Below, in pieces: positions 8,547-18,702 of a stretch of 64,000 bases of DNA. The notes below the pieces were generated by a model. It did not search any database. It was not told where the DNA came from and saw only the letters and a program-made list of their open reading frames with translations. The stretch's first letter is position 1, and the number at the start of each line of letters is the position of its first letter. This stretch comes from Miniphocaeibacter sp012841535 (GTDB lineage Bacteria; Bacillota; Clostridia; Tissierellales; Peptoniphilaceae): the NCBI RefSeq assembly GCF_049274025.1, contig NZ_JBASRV010000049.1; one strand, 5' to 3'. The translations under genes and the position numbers were made by a program.

Positions 8547-9278
8547 TTATTTAATAGCTGTAAACAAAATTCTTTGGGTTTTTTCATTAACCTTATTTCC
8601 ACTATCGAAGTCTTTAAAAGAAATATTTCTAAAACCAACTTTTTTTAATAATTCTATTATAAAGTCTAGGGAATAAATTTTTTCACTTTGCTCTTCTCTT
8701 ATTCTTCTGTATAATCCATTTTCCTCTATAAAAAAATCTAAAACAAAATCAACTATATTTTCTTCTTCATCTAAAAAATTTTGCCATGTATAGAATATAT
8801 TTTCATGTTCAAATACAAAGGTATTATTTCCTAGAACTTCCATTAATTTATTTTCAGAATTAATATCAAAAATAAAAGCAGAATCTTTTTTTAAACTATT
8901 ATAAACATTTTCAAATGCTAGTAACAATTCTTTCTCATCTAATATATAATTTATTGTATCTAGTGTACTTATAGCTAAATCAAAGGAATTTTCTAAAGTA
9001 AAATCTATAATATTTGCGTTTAATAAGCTTATGTCCTTTTTACCTATAAGATTATTACTGGCAATTTCCAGCATTTTTTGACTTAAGTCAATTCCAATAT
9101 AGGAATCTGTTTCAAAATTCATTCTTTTAGTTAAATTCCCAGTACCTATTCCTATTTCCAGTATATTTCTTGGAATAATATTATATTTGTTTAATTCTAT
9201 CTTTATAGTATTGTAATAGAAATCATAATCTATATCAAAAACTAATTTATTGTAAATTTCTGCAAAGTCACTATACAT
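8547..9278 (-). CDS. Class I SAM-dependent methyltransferase
   Basis: Predicted methyltransferase of 243 residues with unknown substrate. The SAM-binding motif I is clear (ILEIGIGTGNLT, about residues 39-50), followed by the acidic YIGIDLS and SLLNANIIDF regions of the Rossmann fold. The start is the ATG at 9278, preceded by GGAGAG. The GTG at 9290 is unlikely because the ribosome binding site lies inside that extension. It follows folC by 27 bases and is the last gene of valS-folC-methyltransferase. No hydrophobic segments. Similar small methyltransferases sit near folC or valS in related bacteria, but I cannot assign a function. Confidence 0.75.
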   Translation of the reverse strand: MYSDFAEIYNKLVFDIDYDFYYNTIKIELNKYNIIPRNILEIGIGTGNLTKRMNFETDSYIGIDLSQKMLEIASNNLIGKKDISLLNANIIDFTLENSFDLAISTLDTINYILDEKELLLAFENVYNSLKKDSAFIFDINSENKLMEVLGNNTFVFEHENIFYTWQNFLDEEENIVDFVLDFFIEENGLYRRIREEQSEKIYSLDFIIELLKKVGFRNISFKDFDSGNKVNEKTQRILFTAIK

Positions 9279-9305
9279 ATTTCTCTCCACTATTACTATT
9301 CTTCA

Positions 9306-10550
9306 TTAAAAAACCTTTTTAAATTCTCCAACTAAATATAAGGAGCCTGTTATTAAAACTAAATCTTCCTTTTTAACATTATTTAATATAAATTCCTTAA
9401 TTTCTTTAAGATTGGTTAAAATGTGATACTCTTTATTCTGTAAATTAAGTAATTTAATTAACTTTTCCGGCTCTATAGCTCTTTCATAATCAATTTTTGT
9501 AAAAATAACAGTTTTCGCCCTTAATATAATCTTCTCTAATTTATTAAAAATATTTTTATCGTTCATTGAGCCTACTATTAAAATAAAATCTTCAAGATTA
9601 AGATATTTAATATTTTTATTTAAAATTTCTAAACCTTCATCATTGTGAGCTCCATCTACAATTACAGTTGGATTGCTATTTATTTTTTCCATTCTTCCTT
9701 CAAATTGAAGCTTATTTATTATTGACTTTATAATAGTTTTATTATAAGCAATATTTAATAATAAAAAAGCCTTTAAAGCTAAACAAATATTATATATTTG
9801 ATGTTTTCCAATCATTGATGTATGAAATTCTTCTGACAAGAATATAAAATCTGAACCATTAATGTCCATCTTTAAAAATTTTATATCTTTTTTATTTAGA
9901 AAATCTAAGACAGCCTTTTTATTAAAAGCCTCTTTTTCTATAATTTCATCAACCTCTCTGGTATGACAATAGGAAACAACCTTTGAATAGGGTTTTATTA
10001 TACCGGATTTATGGTAGGCTATTTCCTCTAGAGAATTTCCTAAAATATTTGTATGGTCATAGGCAATAGTAGTTATAATAGATAGAATATTATTTGAAAA
10101 AATATTTGTAATATCAAATCTTCCACCTATTCCAGTTTCCAATATTAAATATTCAACTTTTTCATGCTTAAAGACAAGTAAAGCCACTAGAAATGACAAT
10201 TCAAAATAGGTTAAGCTATTTTTCAACTTATCTGATAACTTATCTTTTATTATTTCTGTAATTTCTATAAATTTTTCCTTTGAAATAATATTATTATTAA
10301 CTTTAAATCTTTCTCTATAATCTATTAGATGGGGAGAAATAAAATGACCAACTTTTTTACTGGAATTTGCAATAAAATTACTTAAAAAAGTTCCAACTGT
10401 CCCTTTTCCATTTGTTCCTGCTATTTGAATAATTTTAAAATCCGATTCGTCTATATTAAAAAGAGCAAGGACCTCTTTAAAGTTATTTAAGTCCTTGCAA
10501 TGTCCATATTTTACATCTTCCAAATATGCTAAAGCTTCATCAAATTCCAT
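9306..10550 (-). CDS. folC: Folylpolyglutamate synthase/dihydrofolate synthase
   Basis: Mur-ligase family enzyme of 414 residues that adds glutamate to folates (and in many bacteria to dihydropteroate). The P-loop GTNGKGTVGTFL is at about residues 44-55. HFISPHLIDYRERF, LILETGIGGRFDITN and VDGAHNDEGLEIL are further family motifs. The start codon shares one base with the valS stop (TAATG), so the two are translationally coupled. Expression thus comes under the valS T-box. Single-copy FolC usually carries both activities; sequence alone does not decide. Confidence 0.92.
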   Translation of the reverse strand: MEFDEALAYLEDVKYGHCKDLNNFKEVLALFNIDESDFKIIQIAGTNGKGTVGTFLSNFIANSSKKVGHFISPHLIDYRERFKVNNNIISKEKFIEITEIIKDKLSDKLKNSLTYFELSFLVALLVFKHEKVEYLILETGIGGRFDITNIFSNNILSIITTIAYDHTNILGNSLEEIAYHKSGIIKPYSKVVSYCHTREVDEIIEKEAFNKKAVLDFLNKKDIKFLKMDINGSDFIFLSEEFHTSMIGKHQIYNICLALKAFLLLNIAYNKTIIKSIINKLQFEGRMEKINSNPTVIVDGAHNDEGLEILNKNIKYLNLEDFILIVGSMNDKNIFNKLEKIILRAKTVIFTKIDYERAIEPEKLIKLLNLQNKEYHILTNLKEIKEFILNNVKKEDLVLITGSLYLVGEFKKVF

Positions 10551-13192
10551 TATAATTTTGCCTTAATTCCTTCTATTGAACTATTTACCTCTTCAAGCAT
10601 ACCTTCATATTTTACCAATTTATCTCTTTCTTCCTGTACAACTTTTTCAGGTGCTTTAGAGGTAAATTTTTCATTTGATAATTTTCCACTAGCTCTTTTA
10701 ATTTCTGACTTAAGTTTTTCAGCTTCCTTTTCTAATCTTTCTAACTCTTTAGAATAGTCAACTAAATCAGCTAAAGGTATAAAAATCTTAAATTTATTTT
10801 GAACTATAGAAATTGCATCTATGTTTTCGTCTAAATCCTCTTCTAAAAACTTAACACTTGAAGCTCCACCTAAAGTTTTAAAATGTTCTGTTAACTCTTT
10901 TAAAGTATCTATTGAATTCCTATCCTTACTACTAAATATTAATTCAGCTTTTTTACTTGGGGCAATATTTAGTTCAGCCCTTGCATTTCTAATGGATTTA
11001 ATTGCATTTATCATTATATCTATTTTTTCTTCTTCATTTATAAATTCATAGCTTGACTCGTATTTTGGCCAAGTTTCATTTATAAGCATGTCCTTTTTAT
11101 TAGGCATTATAGAATAGATTTCCTCAGTTATATAAGGCATAAAAGGATGAAGTAACTTTAAAATTATATCTAATACATGGATTAATGTACTTTGAGCCTT
11201 TATACTTCTTTCTAAATCTGAATTATAAAGTCTAGTCTTTACTAATTCAATATACCAGTCACAAAACTCGTTCCAAACAAAATCATAAATCTTATCTGCT
11301 GCCAGTCCAATTTCATATTTATCTATATTTTCATCTACATTTTTAATTAGATTATTAGCACGTGAAATTATCCACTTATCTACATTTTCAAGTTCCAAGT
11401 CATCAATATTTTTTATATTATCCTCATCTAAATTCATGAAAATAAAACGAGTAGCATTCCATAATTTATTAGCAAAGTTTCTGTTGGCTTCTACCCTCTC
11501 CATATAAAATCTCATATCATTACCTGGGGAGTTACCTGTAACTAATGTAAATCTTAAAGCATCTGCACCATATTGGTCAATTACTTCTAATGGGTCAATA
11601 CCGTTATTTAAGGACTTACTCATTTTTCTTCCCTGGGAATCCCTAATTAGCCCAGTAAAATATACATCCTTAAAAGGTACTTTTCCCATATTGTATAATG
11701 ATGAAAACACCATTCTAATTACCCAGAAAAATATAATATCATATCCTGTAACTAAAACATCCGTTGGGAAGAAATACTCTAAATCAGGTGTTTTTTCAGG
11801 CCAGCCTAAAGTTGAAAATGGCCAAAGGGCAGATGAAAACCAAGTATCTAAAGTATCAGGGTCCTGTCTTAGATTTGTACTTCCACAAGTACATTTCTCA
11901 GGTCTTTCCTTGGAAACTATTATTTCTCCACAATCATCACAATAGTATATTGGAATTCTATGTCCCCACCAAAGTTGACGTGAAATAGTCCAATCCCTAG
12001 TTCCTGTAAGCCAATTTTCATAAACCTTGCCAAGTCTGGAAGGTATTAAATTAACTTCACCGTTTTTATATACTTCAAGGGCTTCTTTAGCGAAGTTCTC
12101 CATTTTCACAAACCATTGTTTAGAAATAACCGGCTCAATTACAGCTCCACATCTTTCACAATGTCCTACAGAATGTTCATGATCTTCAATTTTATCTAAA
12201 AGTCCTAATTTTTCTAAGTCCGCTACAATAGCTTTTCTTGCTTCAAGTCTTTCCTTTCCGGAATATTTTCCATAACCTTCTGGAATATAACCCTTTTCAT
12301 CAATAACTACACATTGACCTAAATTATGTCTAGCTCCAACTTCAAAGTCATTAGGGTCATGGGAAGGAGTAATTTTAACCATTCCTGTTCCAAATTCCAT
12401 TTCAACATATTCATCGGAAATAATTGGGATTTCCCTATTTACTAAAGGTAAAACCAAAGTCTCTCCTACAATGTCCTCGTAGCGTTCATCATTAGGGTTA
12501 ACTGCAACAGCTAAATCTCCTAACATTGTTTCAGGTCTTGTTGTAGCAATTACTATATATCCTTCTTTGTTTTTAAAGGGATATCTTATATGCCATAATT
12601 GCCCACTTTCATCTTTATGAACAACTTCTGCATCTGAAACTGCCGTACCACAACTTACGCACCAATTTACAATTCTATCTCCTCTATAAATTAAGCCGTC
12701 CTTATACATTTTTATAAAGACTTCTTGAACTGCATTAGAAAGATTTTCATCTAAGGTAAAAGCTTCCCTAGACCAGTCACAGGAAACTCCTAATTTTTCT
12801 AATTGGTTTTTAATATTTCCACCATACTCGTAGGTCCATTCCCAAGCTTCTTTAAGAAATTCTTCTCTTCCAAGTTCAGCCTTTGTTTTTCCTTCACTTT
12901 CAATTTTTTGAACTACCTTCATTTCAGTAGAAATACTTGCATGGTCTGTACCTGGAACCCATAAGGCAGAATATCCCTGCATTCTTTTTCTTCTAATAAG
13001 AATATCTTGTAAGGTGTTATTTAATGCATGGCCTAAATGTAAATTACCTGTTACATTTGGAGGTGGCATTACAATTGTAAATGGTTTTTTGTTTTCATCT
13101 ATTTTAGCAACAAAATATTGTCCATCTTTCCAAGTTTTATAAATTCTATCTTCAAAACTCTTAGGATTATAATTCTTATCTAAATTTTTCAA
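10550..13192 (-). CDS. valS: Valyl-tRNA synthetase
   Basis: Class I aminoacyl-tRNA synthetase of 880 residues. The HIGH motif is HLGH at 52-55, KMSKS appears in GRKMSKSLNN near residue 520, the zinc-type cysteines are in the CSCG-like inserts, the editing domain contains TTRPETMLGD, and the C-terminus is a coiled coil rich in Lys and Glu that contacts tRNA. Translation starts at TTG: AAGGAG lies seven bases upstream and no ATG fits. A T-box leader with its own promoter precedes it, so transcription rises when tRNA-Val is uncharged. It is co-transcribed with folC and the methyltransferase gene. Confidence 0.97.
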   Translation of the reverse strand: MKNLDKNYNPKSFEDRIYKTWKDGQYFVAKIDENKKPFTIVMPPPNVTGNLHLGHALNNTLQDILIRRKRMQGYSALWVPGTDHASISTEMKVVQKIESEGKTKAELGREEFLKEAWEWTYEYGGNIKNQLEKLGVSCDWSREAFTLDENLSNAVQEVFIKMYKDGLIYRGDRIVNWCVSCGTAVSDAEVVHKDESGQLWHIRYPFKNKEGYIVIATTRPETMLGDLAVAVNPNDERYEDIVGETLVLPLVNREIPIISDEYVEMEFGTGMVKITPSHDPNDFEVGARHNLGQCVVIDEKGYIPEGYGKYSGKERLEARKAIVADLEKLGLLDKIEDHEHSVGHCERCGAVIEPVISKQWFVKMENFAKEALEVYKNGEVNLIPSRLGKVYENWLTGTRDWTISRQLWWGHRIPIYYCDDCGEIIVSKERPEKCTCGSTNLRQDPDTLDTWFSSALWPFSTLGWPEKTPDLEYFFPTDVLVTGYDIIFFWVIRMVFSSLYNMGKVPFKDVYFTGLIRDSQGRKMSKSLNNGIDPLEVIDQYGADALRFTLVTGNSPGNDMRFYMERVEANRNFANKLWNATRFIFMNLDEDNIKNIDDLELENVDKWIISRANNLIKNVDENIDKYEIGLAADKIYDFVWNEFCDWYIELVKTRLYNSDLERSIKAQSTLIHVLDIILKLLHPFMPYITEEIYSIMPNKKDMLINETWPKYESSYEFINEEEKIDIMINAIKSIRNARAELNIAPSKKAELIFSSKDRNSIDTLKELTEHFKTLGGASSVKFLEEDLDENIDAISIVQNKFKIFIPLADLVDYSKELERLEKEAEKLKSEIKRASGKLSNEKFTSKAPEKVVQEERDKLVKYEGMLEEVNSSIEGIKAKL

Positions 13193-13279
13193 CTATCTTC
13201 TCCTTATTAATATTAAAAAATACTATTTAACTATACTATTTCTTTTAGTAATAAATTTATAATTAAGTAAAATCATAAT

Positions 13280-13468
13280 AAAAAAACCCTCCATCCTTAG
13301 GACGAAGGGTTCGCGGTACCACCTAATTTTCATAATAAATATGACTCTCTTAATTATAAAGTAATTAACTTTAACACTCCAAAGCAACCTTCATTTAAAA
13401 ATTACTTAGGAAATTTTCACCAACATTTCCCTCTCTGTAAAGATTTTTAAATTACTCCTCTTTTTCAC
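13280..13468 (-). ncRNA. T-box leader of valS
   Basis: On the minus strand this contains the T-box consensus AGGTGGTACCGCG (13312-13324), a Stem I with the AGAGGAGTA loop-E-like element, CAGAGAGG and GGTG, and a closing segment GCTTTGGAG. A Val triplet GTT lies at 13386-13388 just before that segment, at the place expected for the specifier. The leader ends in a strong terminator (13280-13311; AACCCT..CGTCC paired with GGATGGAGGGTT, then seven T). Uncharged tRNA-Val would favour the antiterminator formed by the T-box bulge. Exact specifier alignment is inferred. Confidence 0.93.
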
Positions 13469-13474
13469 AGTGTA

Positions 13475-13503
13475 TTTATATTCAACTATAAAAGATTTTA
13501 CAA
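13475..13503 (-). promoter_or_regulatory. Promoter of the valS T-box transcript
   Basis: TTGTAA (13498-13503), 17-bp spacer, TATAAA (13475-13480) on the minus strand, just upstream of the T-box Stem I. Confidence 0.7.
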
Positions 13504-13519
13504 TAAATAAATTATAAAA

Positions 13520-14128
13520 TCAAGATATGAAAGGATTGCTTATCCTTTCTCTACCAATTGTACTATCTGAATTATGTCCAGGATGAATTATTAAATCATC
13601 GTCTAACAGCATTAATTTATTAAGAGATTCGTTTAACTTTTCAAAATTACTAGTTGGTAAATCCGTTCTACCAACTGAACCAGCAAATATCGTATCTCCT
13701 GTAAAAATATGCTGACCCATTAAAATACACATTCCACCTTGTGTATGTCCTGGAGTATGGATAATTTTTAATTCATTATTTTCAAAATTTATAATATCCC
13801 CATCTTTAACATAATAGTCAGCTTCTAAGGATATGTCGCCATACATTTGATTGGATAAATTTAATTGTGGCGAATTTAATAACTCTTTTTCCTCTATATG
13901 TGCATATACCGGTATATTATAATATTCCTTTAGTTCCTTTACCGAACCAATATGGTCTCCATGTCCATGGGTCAATATAATAAATTCAGGTTTTAATTTT
14001 CTTTCTTTTAAAATACCTTGTATTCCTTTGAAATCATATCCTGGGTCAACAATAAAGCACTTTTCATTTTCAATAACAATATATACATTTTCAACTAAAG
14101 ATCTAGTTACATATTTTATTATTTCCAT
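13520..14128 (-). CDS. MBL-fold metallo-hydrolase (glyoxalase II-like)
   Basis: Zinc hydrolase of 202 residues, cytoplasmic. The metal-binding motif is THGHGDHIGS, followed by the His of HTPGHTQGG, the bridging Asp of FTGDTIFAGSVGR and the final His of IHPGHNSDS. The compact size without the C-terminal helical domain fits the YcbL/hydroxyacylglutathione-hydrolase-like group rather than true GloB, so the physiological substrate is uncertain. It follows dtd by eight bases, and the order rel-dtd-MBL is conserved in many Firmicutes. The ATG is preceded by AGGAG. Confidence 0.85.
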   Translation of the reverse strand: MEIIKYVTRSLVENVYIVIENEKCFIVDPGYDFKGIQGILKERKLKPEFIILTHGHGDHIGSVKELKEYYNIPVYAHIEEKELLNSPQLNLSNQMYGDISLEADYYVKDGDIINFENNELKIIHTPGHTQGGMCILMGQHIFTGDTIFAGSVGRTDLPTSNFEKLNESLNKLMLLDDDLIIHPGHNSDSTIGRERISNPFIS

Positions 14129-14136
14129 ATAGACTC

Positions 14137-14589
14137 CTAATACAACTTACTACTATCTAACTGAATAGTTACAGGGCCATCATTAATTAAAGAAATCTGC
14201 ATATCTGCTGCAAATTTTCCAGTTTCAACTTTTAATCCTGAATCATTTCTTAGTTTTTCTATAAATAACTCATAATATTCATTTGCTTTTTCATGTTTTG
14301 CTGAATTAATAAAACTAGGTCTATTTCCCTTCCTTGCATCGCCATATAGGGTAAATTGTGAAACAACGAGAAATTCCCCTTGAATATCCATAATAGATTT
14401 ATTCATTTTACCTTCTTCGTCCTCGAATATTCTTAAATTCATAACTTTATTTTTAATATAATCTATATCCTTTAATTCATCATCAACATTTACTGCAACA
14501 AATACTAAAAAACCTTGATTTATTTTTCCTATTATTTCATTATTAACTTCTACAGATGCTTCCTTTACCCTTTGAACTATTGCTCTCAT
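14137..14589 (-). CDS. dtd: D-aminoacyl-tRNA deacylase
   Basis: Removes D-amino acids (and glycine mis-charged on tRNA-Ala) from tRNA. It has 150 residues, the full family length. The diagnostic motifs are MRAIVQRVKEASVEV at the N-terminus, SQFTLYGD and the C-terminal NDGPVTIQLDS. The last carries the Gly-Pro pair that enforces chirality. It lies 17 bases after rel in the same operon, the usual neighbourhood. Confidence 0.95.
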   Translation of the reverse strand: MRAIVQRVKEASVEVNNEIIGKINQGFLVFVAVNVDDELKDIDYIKNKVMNLRIFEDEEGKMNKSIMDIQGEFLVVSQFTLYGDARKGNRPSFINSAKHEKANEYYELFIEKLRNDSGLKVETGKFAADMQISLINDGPVTIQLDSSKLY

Positions 14590-14606
14590 ATTGCTCCTTT
14601 AATTAA

Positions 14607-16766
14607 CTACATTTTTACTCTATAAACATCTAATGTTCCCTTTACAGATCTAACTGTAGATAAAACATCCTCTATTTGTTTTGCATGTTTAACTTCTACT
14701 ATTAAATTAATATCAAAAGTTTTGTCCTTGTTTTTAACAACATTCATTCCCCTAGTGTCTATTCCTAGTTCAGAAATTTTCTGTGTTAAACTTGCTAAAT
14801 AACCAAATCTATCAAAAGCTATAACTTTTATTTCCACATTATAGTTGGATTCTTCAGTATTATCCCAAGAAACTTCAATTAGTCGATTATCATCATCAAC
14901 ATTTAAAATGTTTGAACAGTCTTTTCTATGGACAGAAACTCCTCGTCCTCTAGTTATATAGCCAACAATTTCATCACCTGGAACAGGATTACAACATTTT
15001 GCAATTTTAAGTTGTATATTGTCTACACCTTTTAAAATAATTCCATGTTCAGAACTAACTGGCATCTTATTTTTATAGTAGTTTTCTTGTAATTCTTCAA
15101 CAGAATCTTCTGTGTGATAATATTCCTTATGAAGTTCTTTTAATTTTGGCATAACCTGTGTTAAAGGAGTTGTACCAAAACCTATAGATGCATACATATC
15201 ATCCATATTTTTAAAGCTCATTCTCTCTCTAACAGATTCTAACCAATGATCCTTCAATATTTCATTAAAGGTATATCCTTGTTTTCTCACTTCTTTTTCA
15301 AGCATATCCCTACCTTTAATAATATTGTTGTCTCTTTCCTTCTTCTTAAAATACTGCTTAATTTTAGTTTTTGCCTGTGATGACTTTACAATTTTTAGCC
15401 AGTCCATACTTGGACCTGTGGAATTTGAAGATGTTAAAATTTCCACAATATTACCTGTTTTTAACTTATAGGTTAAAGGAACTATTCTTCCATCAACTTT
15501 TGCACCTACACATTTATTACCTACTGCAGAATGGACTCTATAGGCAAAATCAATTGGAGTTGAACCTTCCGGTAGGTCTATTACATCACCTTTTGGAGAA
15601 AAAACAAAAACTTCATCCATGGAAAAATCATCTTTTATAGTATTAATAAATTCCCTAGAATCGGATAGGTCCTTTTGCCATTCCATTAATTCTCTAATCC
15701 AACTAAGCTTTTGGTCAAGGGATGATTGTTTACCAGTCGTTCCTTCCTTGTATTTCCAGTGGGCAGCAATACCATATTCAGCTGTTCTATGCATTTCCCA
15801 AGTTCTTATTTGGACTTCGAAAATTTCTCCTCTAGGTCCTATTACAGTTGTGTGTAAAGATTGATATAAATTAGGTTTAGGCATAGCAATATAATCTTTA
15901 AATCTTCCAGGTATTGGCTTCCATAAAGTATGAACTGCCCCTAATACACCGTAACAATTCTTAATGCTATCTGTAATTACACGAACTGCCGACAAGTCAA
16001 AAAGTTCTTCAAAAGCCTTGCCTTGTTTATACATCTTTTTATAAATACTATAGATACTTTTTGGTCTACCACTTATTTCTCCAGTAATATTTAATTCATC
16101 TAAGGCTAAGTTTAAAACCATTATTATATCTTGAATAAAGGATTCTCTTTCTTTTCTTTTTAATTTTACTTTTTCCACTAGTTCATAATAAATTTCCGGT
16201 TCTAAATATCTTAAACTTAAATCCTCTAATTCCCACTTTATTGTATTAATTCCTAATCTATGAGCTAAGGGTGCATAAATTTGCAAAGTTTCTGTTGCTT
16301 TTTCAATTTGCTTATTTCTATTCATATATTCTAAAGTTCTCATATTATGAAGTCTATCAGCTAATTTAACAATAACTACTCTTATGTCCTTTGACATAGC
16401 GAGAACCATTTTTCTTAAATTCTCTGCTTGATTTTCCTGTTTGGATTTATAGCTTAATTTTTTTAACTTTGTAACTCCATCTACAAGTTTAGTTATTTCT
16501 TCTCCAAACATTTCCTTCATAGAATCATATGAAAGATCGGTATCCTCCAATATATCATGAAGTAAGCCTGCCATAATTGTTTCATCATCCATATTTAAAT
16601 CGGCTAGTATGTTTGCTACAGCTACTGGATGAATAAAATATGGTTCGCCAGAACTTCTAAATTGTCCCTCATGTTTTTCTTCAGCTAAATTATATGCTTT
16701 AGTAATTAATTCTTTATTTGTTCCTGGATTATATAATTCTATTTTAGCTAATAATTCTTCAAGCAT
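14607..16766 (-). CDS. relA: Bifunctional (p)ppGpp synthetase/hydrolase Rel
   Basis: Stringent-response enzyme of 719 residues. Order of domains: HD hydrolase (about 20-190; LLHDILEDTDLS and RLHNMRTL), synthetase (about 220-340; RPKSIYSIYKKM and FKDYIAMPKPNLYQSLHT), TGS (about 385-445; DEVFVFSPKGDVIDLP), a helical/zinc-finger-like region with CCNPVPGDEIVGY, and a C-terminal ACT domain. The intact HD motif indicates a bifunctional Rel rather than monofunctional RelA. The start is the ATG at 16766 with AAGGAGGTG seven bases before it. A longer frame reaching 16814 would include the ribosome binding site. Confidence 0.96.
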   Translation of the reverse strand: MLEELLAKIELYNPGTNKELITKAYNLAEEKHEGQFRSSGEPYFIHPVAVANILADLNMDDETIMAGLLHDILEDTDLSYDSMKEMFGEEITKLVDGVTKLKKLSYKSKQENQAENLRKMVLAMSKDIRVVIVKLADRLHNMRTLEYMNRNKQIEKATETLQIYAPLAHRLGINTIKWELEDLSLRYLEPEIYYELVEKVKLKRKERESFIQDIIMVLNLALDELNITGEISGRPKSIYSIYKKMYKQGKAFEELFDLSAVRVITDSIKNCYGVLGAVHTLWKPIPGRFKDYIAMPKPNLYQSLHTTVIGPRGEIFEVQIRTWEMHRTAEYGIAAHWKYKEGTTGKQSSLDQKLSWIRELMEWQKDLSDSREFINTIKDDFSMDEVFVFSPKGDVIDLPEGSTPIDFAYRVHSAVGNKCVGAKVDGRIVPLTYKLKTGNIVEILTSSNSTGPSMDWLKIVKSSQAKTKIKQYFKKKERDNNIIKGRDMLEKEVRKQGYTFNEILKDHWLESVRERMSFKNMDDMYASIGFGTTPLTQVMPKLKELHKEYYHTEDSVEELQENYYKNKMPVSSEHGIILKGVDNIQLKIAKCCNPVPGDEIVGYITRGRGVSVHRKDCSNILNVDDDNRLIEVSWDNTEESNYNVEIKVIAFDRFGYLASLTQKISELGIDTRGMNVVKNKDKTFDINLIVEVKHAKQIEDVLSTVRSVKGTLDVYRVKM

Positions 16767-16840
16767 ATTTATACACCTCCTTTTAAAGTATAAATAATAG
16801 TATAATATTAACATATATTTTCTATATTCTCAATTTTATA

Positions 16841-18583
16841 CTATCTTACTTCCTTTATTACCAGCTGTATATTCTTCTTTCCATTAAATTCATTAATATT
16901 GGGATAATATACAATATCAACAAATTCATTTGTATAATTATTAGTATTTGCCTTATTATTATTCTTAAATTTATTTTCAAGATAAGTTAATAAATCTTCA
17001 ACATCCCCAAAATAAATACCTTCCATTAATCTATTTCTAATATCAAATTGAAATTTAATTACATTTTTATTTTTACCAATAATATCCAACTTATTTATTT
17101 TAACATTTTTATCGCCAAAAATAGGCTTGCTATTGCCCTTGCCAAAAGGCTCCAAGGTGTTAATTTCATCTATAATATCAAAGGTTAATTCATTTGCATA
17201 TAATTGTGAATCTAAGTAAATCTTTGGAGTTAAATCATCTTCTTCCAAAGAATTATTTTCATTTAATAGTTTTGAAAATTCATTAAAAAGTTCTTCTTTA
17301 ATAGATAAGCCTGCTGCCATAGGATGTCCACCAAAAGAATTTAACATATTATTGTATTTGTTAATTTCTTCAAACATATTATATTCATCTATACTTCTTC
17401 CTGAGCCTTTTAAAATTCCCTCTTCATTTGAAGAAGTAAATACAATTGTAGGCTTATAATATTTCTCTTTAATTCTACCTGCAATAATTCCTGCTATACT
17501 TTCATGGATACTTGTTTCCTTAACTATTAAAATATTATTTTTATTTAGATTTTCTTCAATTATAATATTTTCAACTTTTTCAAGGCCTTCTTCTGTAAGT
17601 TTTTTTCTTTCGTTATTTAAGCTTACAAGTTTTTTGGCAATTTCTTCAATTTTAAGCATATTCTCTTCTAAGAATAATTCTATTCCCAGTGTTGCACTGT
17701 CAAGTCTTCCTGCTGCATTAATACAAGGACCAATAATAAATCCTAAAGCATAGGTGTTAACTTCAGTTTTTAAACCTGTTTCTTCTATTAAACACTTCAA
17801 ACCATAATTTTCTGTATTGTTAATTCTTTTTAATCCTTCAATTACAAAATATCTATTTTCATCGACTAAATCAACTACATCACAGACTGTTCCCATCGCT
17901 ACATATTCTAGTAAATCAAGCGTGTATTCCCTATCACCGTCTAATTTATCATAAAGAGCTTGAATAAGCTTAAAGGCAACACCAGCTCCACATAGTTTTT
18001 TAAACGGATAGGAACAGTCCTGTCTATTAGGATTTAAAACAGCATCTGCCATAGGCAAAATATCTACTCCATTTTCGTTTTTCACCTGATGATGGTCTGT
18101 TACTATTACTTTTAAACCTTTTGATTTTGCATATTCAACAACTTCAAATGATGTTATACCATTATCACAGGTTATTATTAAATCTACATTATCATCTACA
18201 GCATCGTCTACTATTCTTTTAGATATTCCATAGCCATCTTCTACTCTGTGGGGAATAGCATAGGATATATTTTCATTATAAATCATAATTCCATCAATTA
18301 AAGTCATAGTAGCTGAATTTCCATCTTGGTCATAATCTCCAACTATTCTAATATGTTCGTAATTATTAATGGAGTCAATTAAAATATTTACTGCTTTTTC
18401 CATGTCTTTCATTAAGAAGGGATTGTGAACTGAATTTTCATAGCTTGGATGTAAAAATTTATACATATCTTTTTCATCTATATGTCTATTTACAAGTAGT
18501 TTTGCAATTATTGGATTAATATCATATTTTTTACTAATTAATCTATAATCAACCTTATTTCCCTTAATAAACCATTTACTCAT
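16841..18583 (-). CDS. recJ: Single-stranded-DNA exonuclease RecJ
   Basis: 5'-3' ssDNA exonuclease in recombination and mismatch/base-excision repair. It has 580 residues, a normal compact RecJ. DHH-family motifs are visible: RIVGDYDQDG, the divergent CDNG, VTDHHQ, then INAAGRLDSATLG, and the DHHA1-type GGHPMAAGLSI. A C-terminal OB-fold region follows. It directly precedes rel, 74 bases apart, on the same strand. A strong terminator stands between it and yajC. Confidence 0.94.
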   Translation of the reverse strand: MSKWFIKGNKVDYRLISKKYDINPIIAKLLVNRHIDEKDMYKFLHPSYENSVHNPFLMKDMEKAVNILIDSINNYEHIRIVGDYDQDGNSATMTLIDGIMIYNENISYAIPHRVEDGYGISKRIVDDAVDDNVDLIITCDNGITSFEVVEYAKSKGLKVIVTDHHQVKNENGVDILPMADAVLNPNRQDCSYPFKKLCGAGVAFKLIQALYDKLDGDREYTLDLLEYVAMGTVCDVVDLVDENRYFVIEGLKRINNTENYGLKCLIEETGLKTEVNTYALGFIIGPCINAAGRLDSATLGIELFLEENMLKIEEIAKKLVSLNNERKKLTEEGLEKVENIIIEENLNKNNILIVKETSIHESIAGIIAGRIKEKYYKPTIVFTSSNEEGILKGSGRSIDEYNMFEEINKYNNMLNSFGGHPMAAGLSIKEELFNEFSKLLNENNSLEEDDLTPKIYLDSQLYANELTFDIIDEINTLEPFGKGNSKPIFGDKNVKINKLDIIGKNKNVIKFQFDIRNRLMEGIYFGDVEDLLTYLENKFKNNNKANTNNYTNEFVDIVYYPNINEFNGKKNIQLVIKEVR

Positions 18584-18632
18584 TTTTCACCTTTAAAATA
18601 CTTAAATAAATTTATTATTCAAATATTTGTCT

Positions 18633-18669
18633 ATAAAAAAATAAAATATTTGATAAAATCAAATATTTT
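18633..18669 (-). terminator. Strong AT-rich terminator between yajC and recJ
   Basis: Perfect 11-bp inverted repeat (AAAATATTTGA / TCAAATATTTT, five-base loop) followed on the minus strand by ATTTTTTTATAG. Confidence 0.75.
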
Positions 18670-18702
18670 ACTAATTTATATATCCAAATAATATATAATT
18701 TT

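Noticed and set aside
15371..15864. Two plus-strand open frames of 80-90 codons
   Set aside because: They lie opposite the conserved rel coding sequence, with no ribosome binding sites or recognisable protein motifs.
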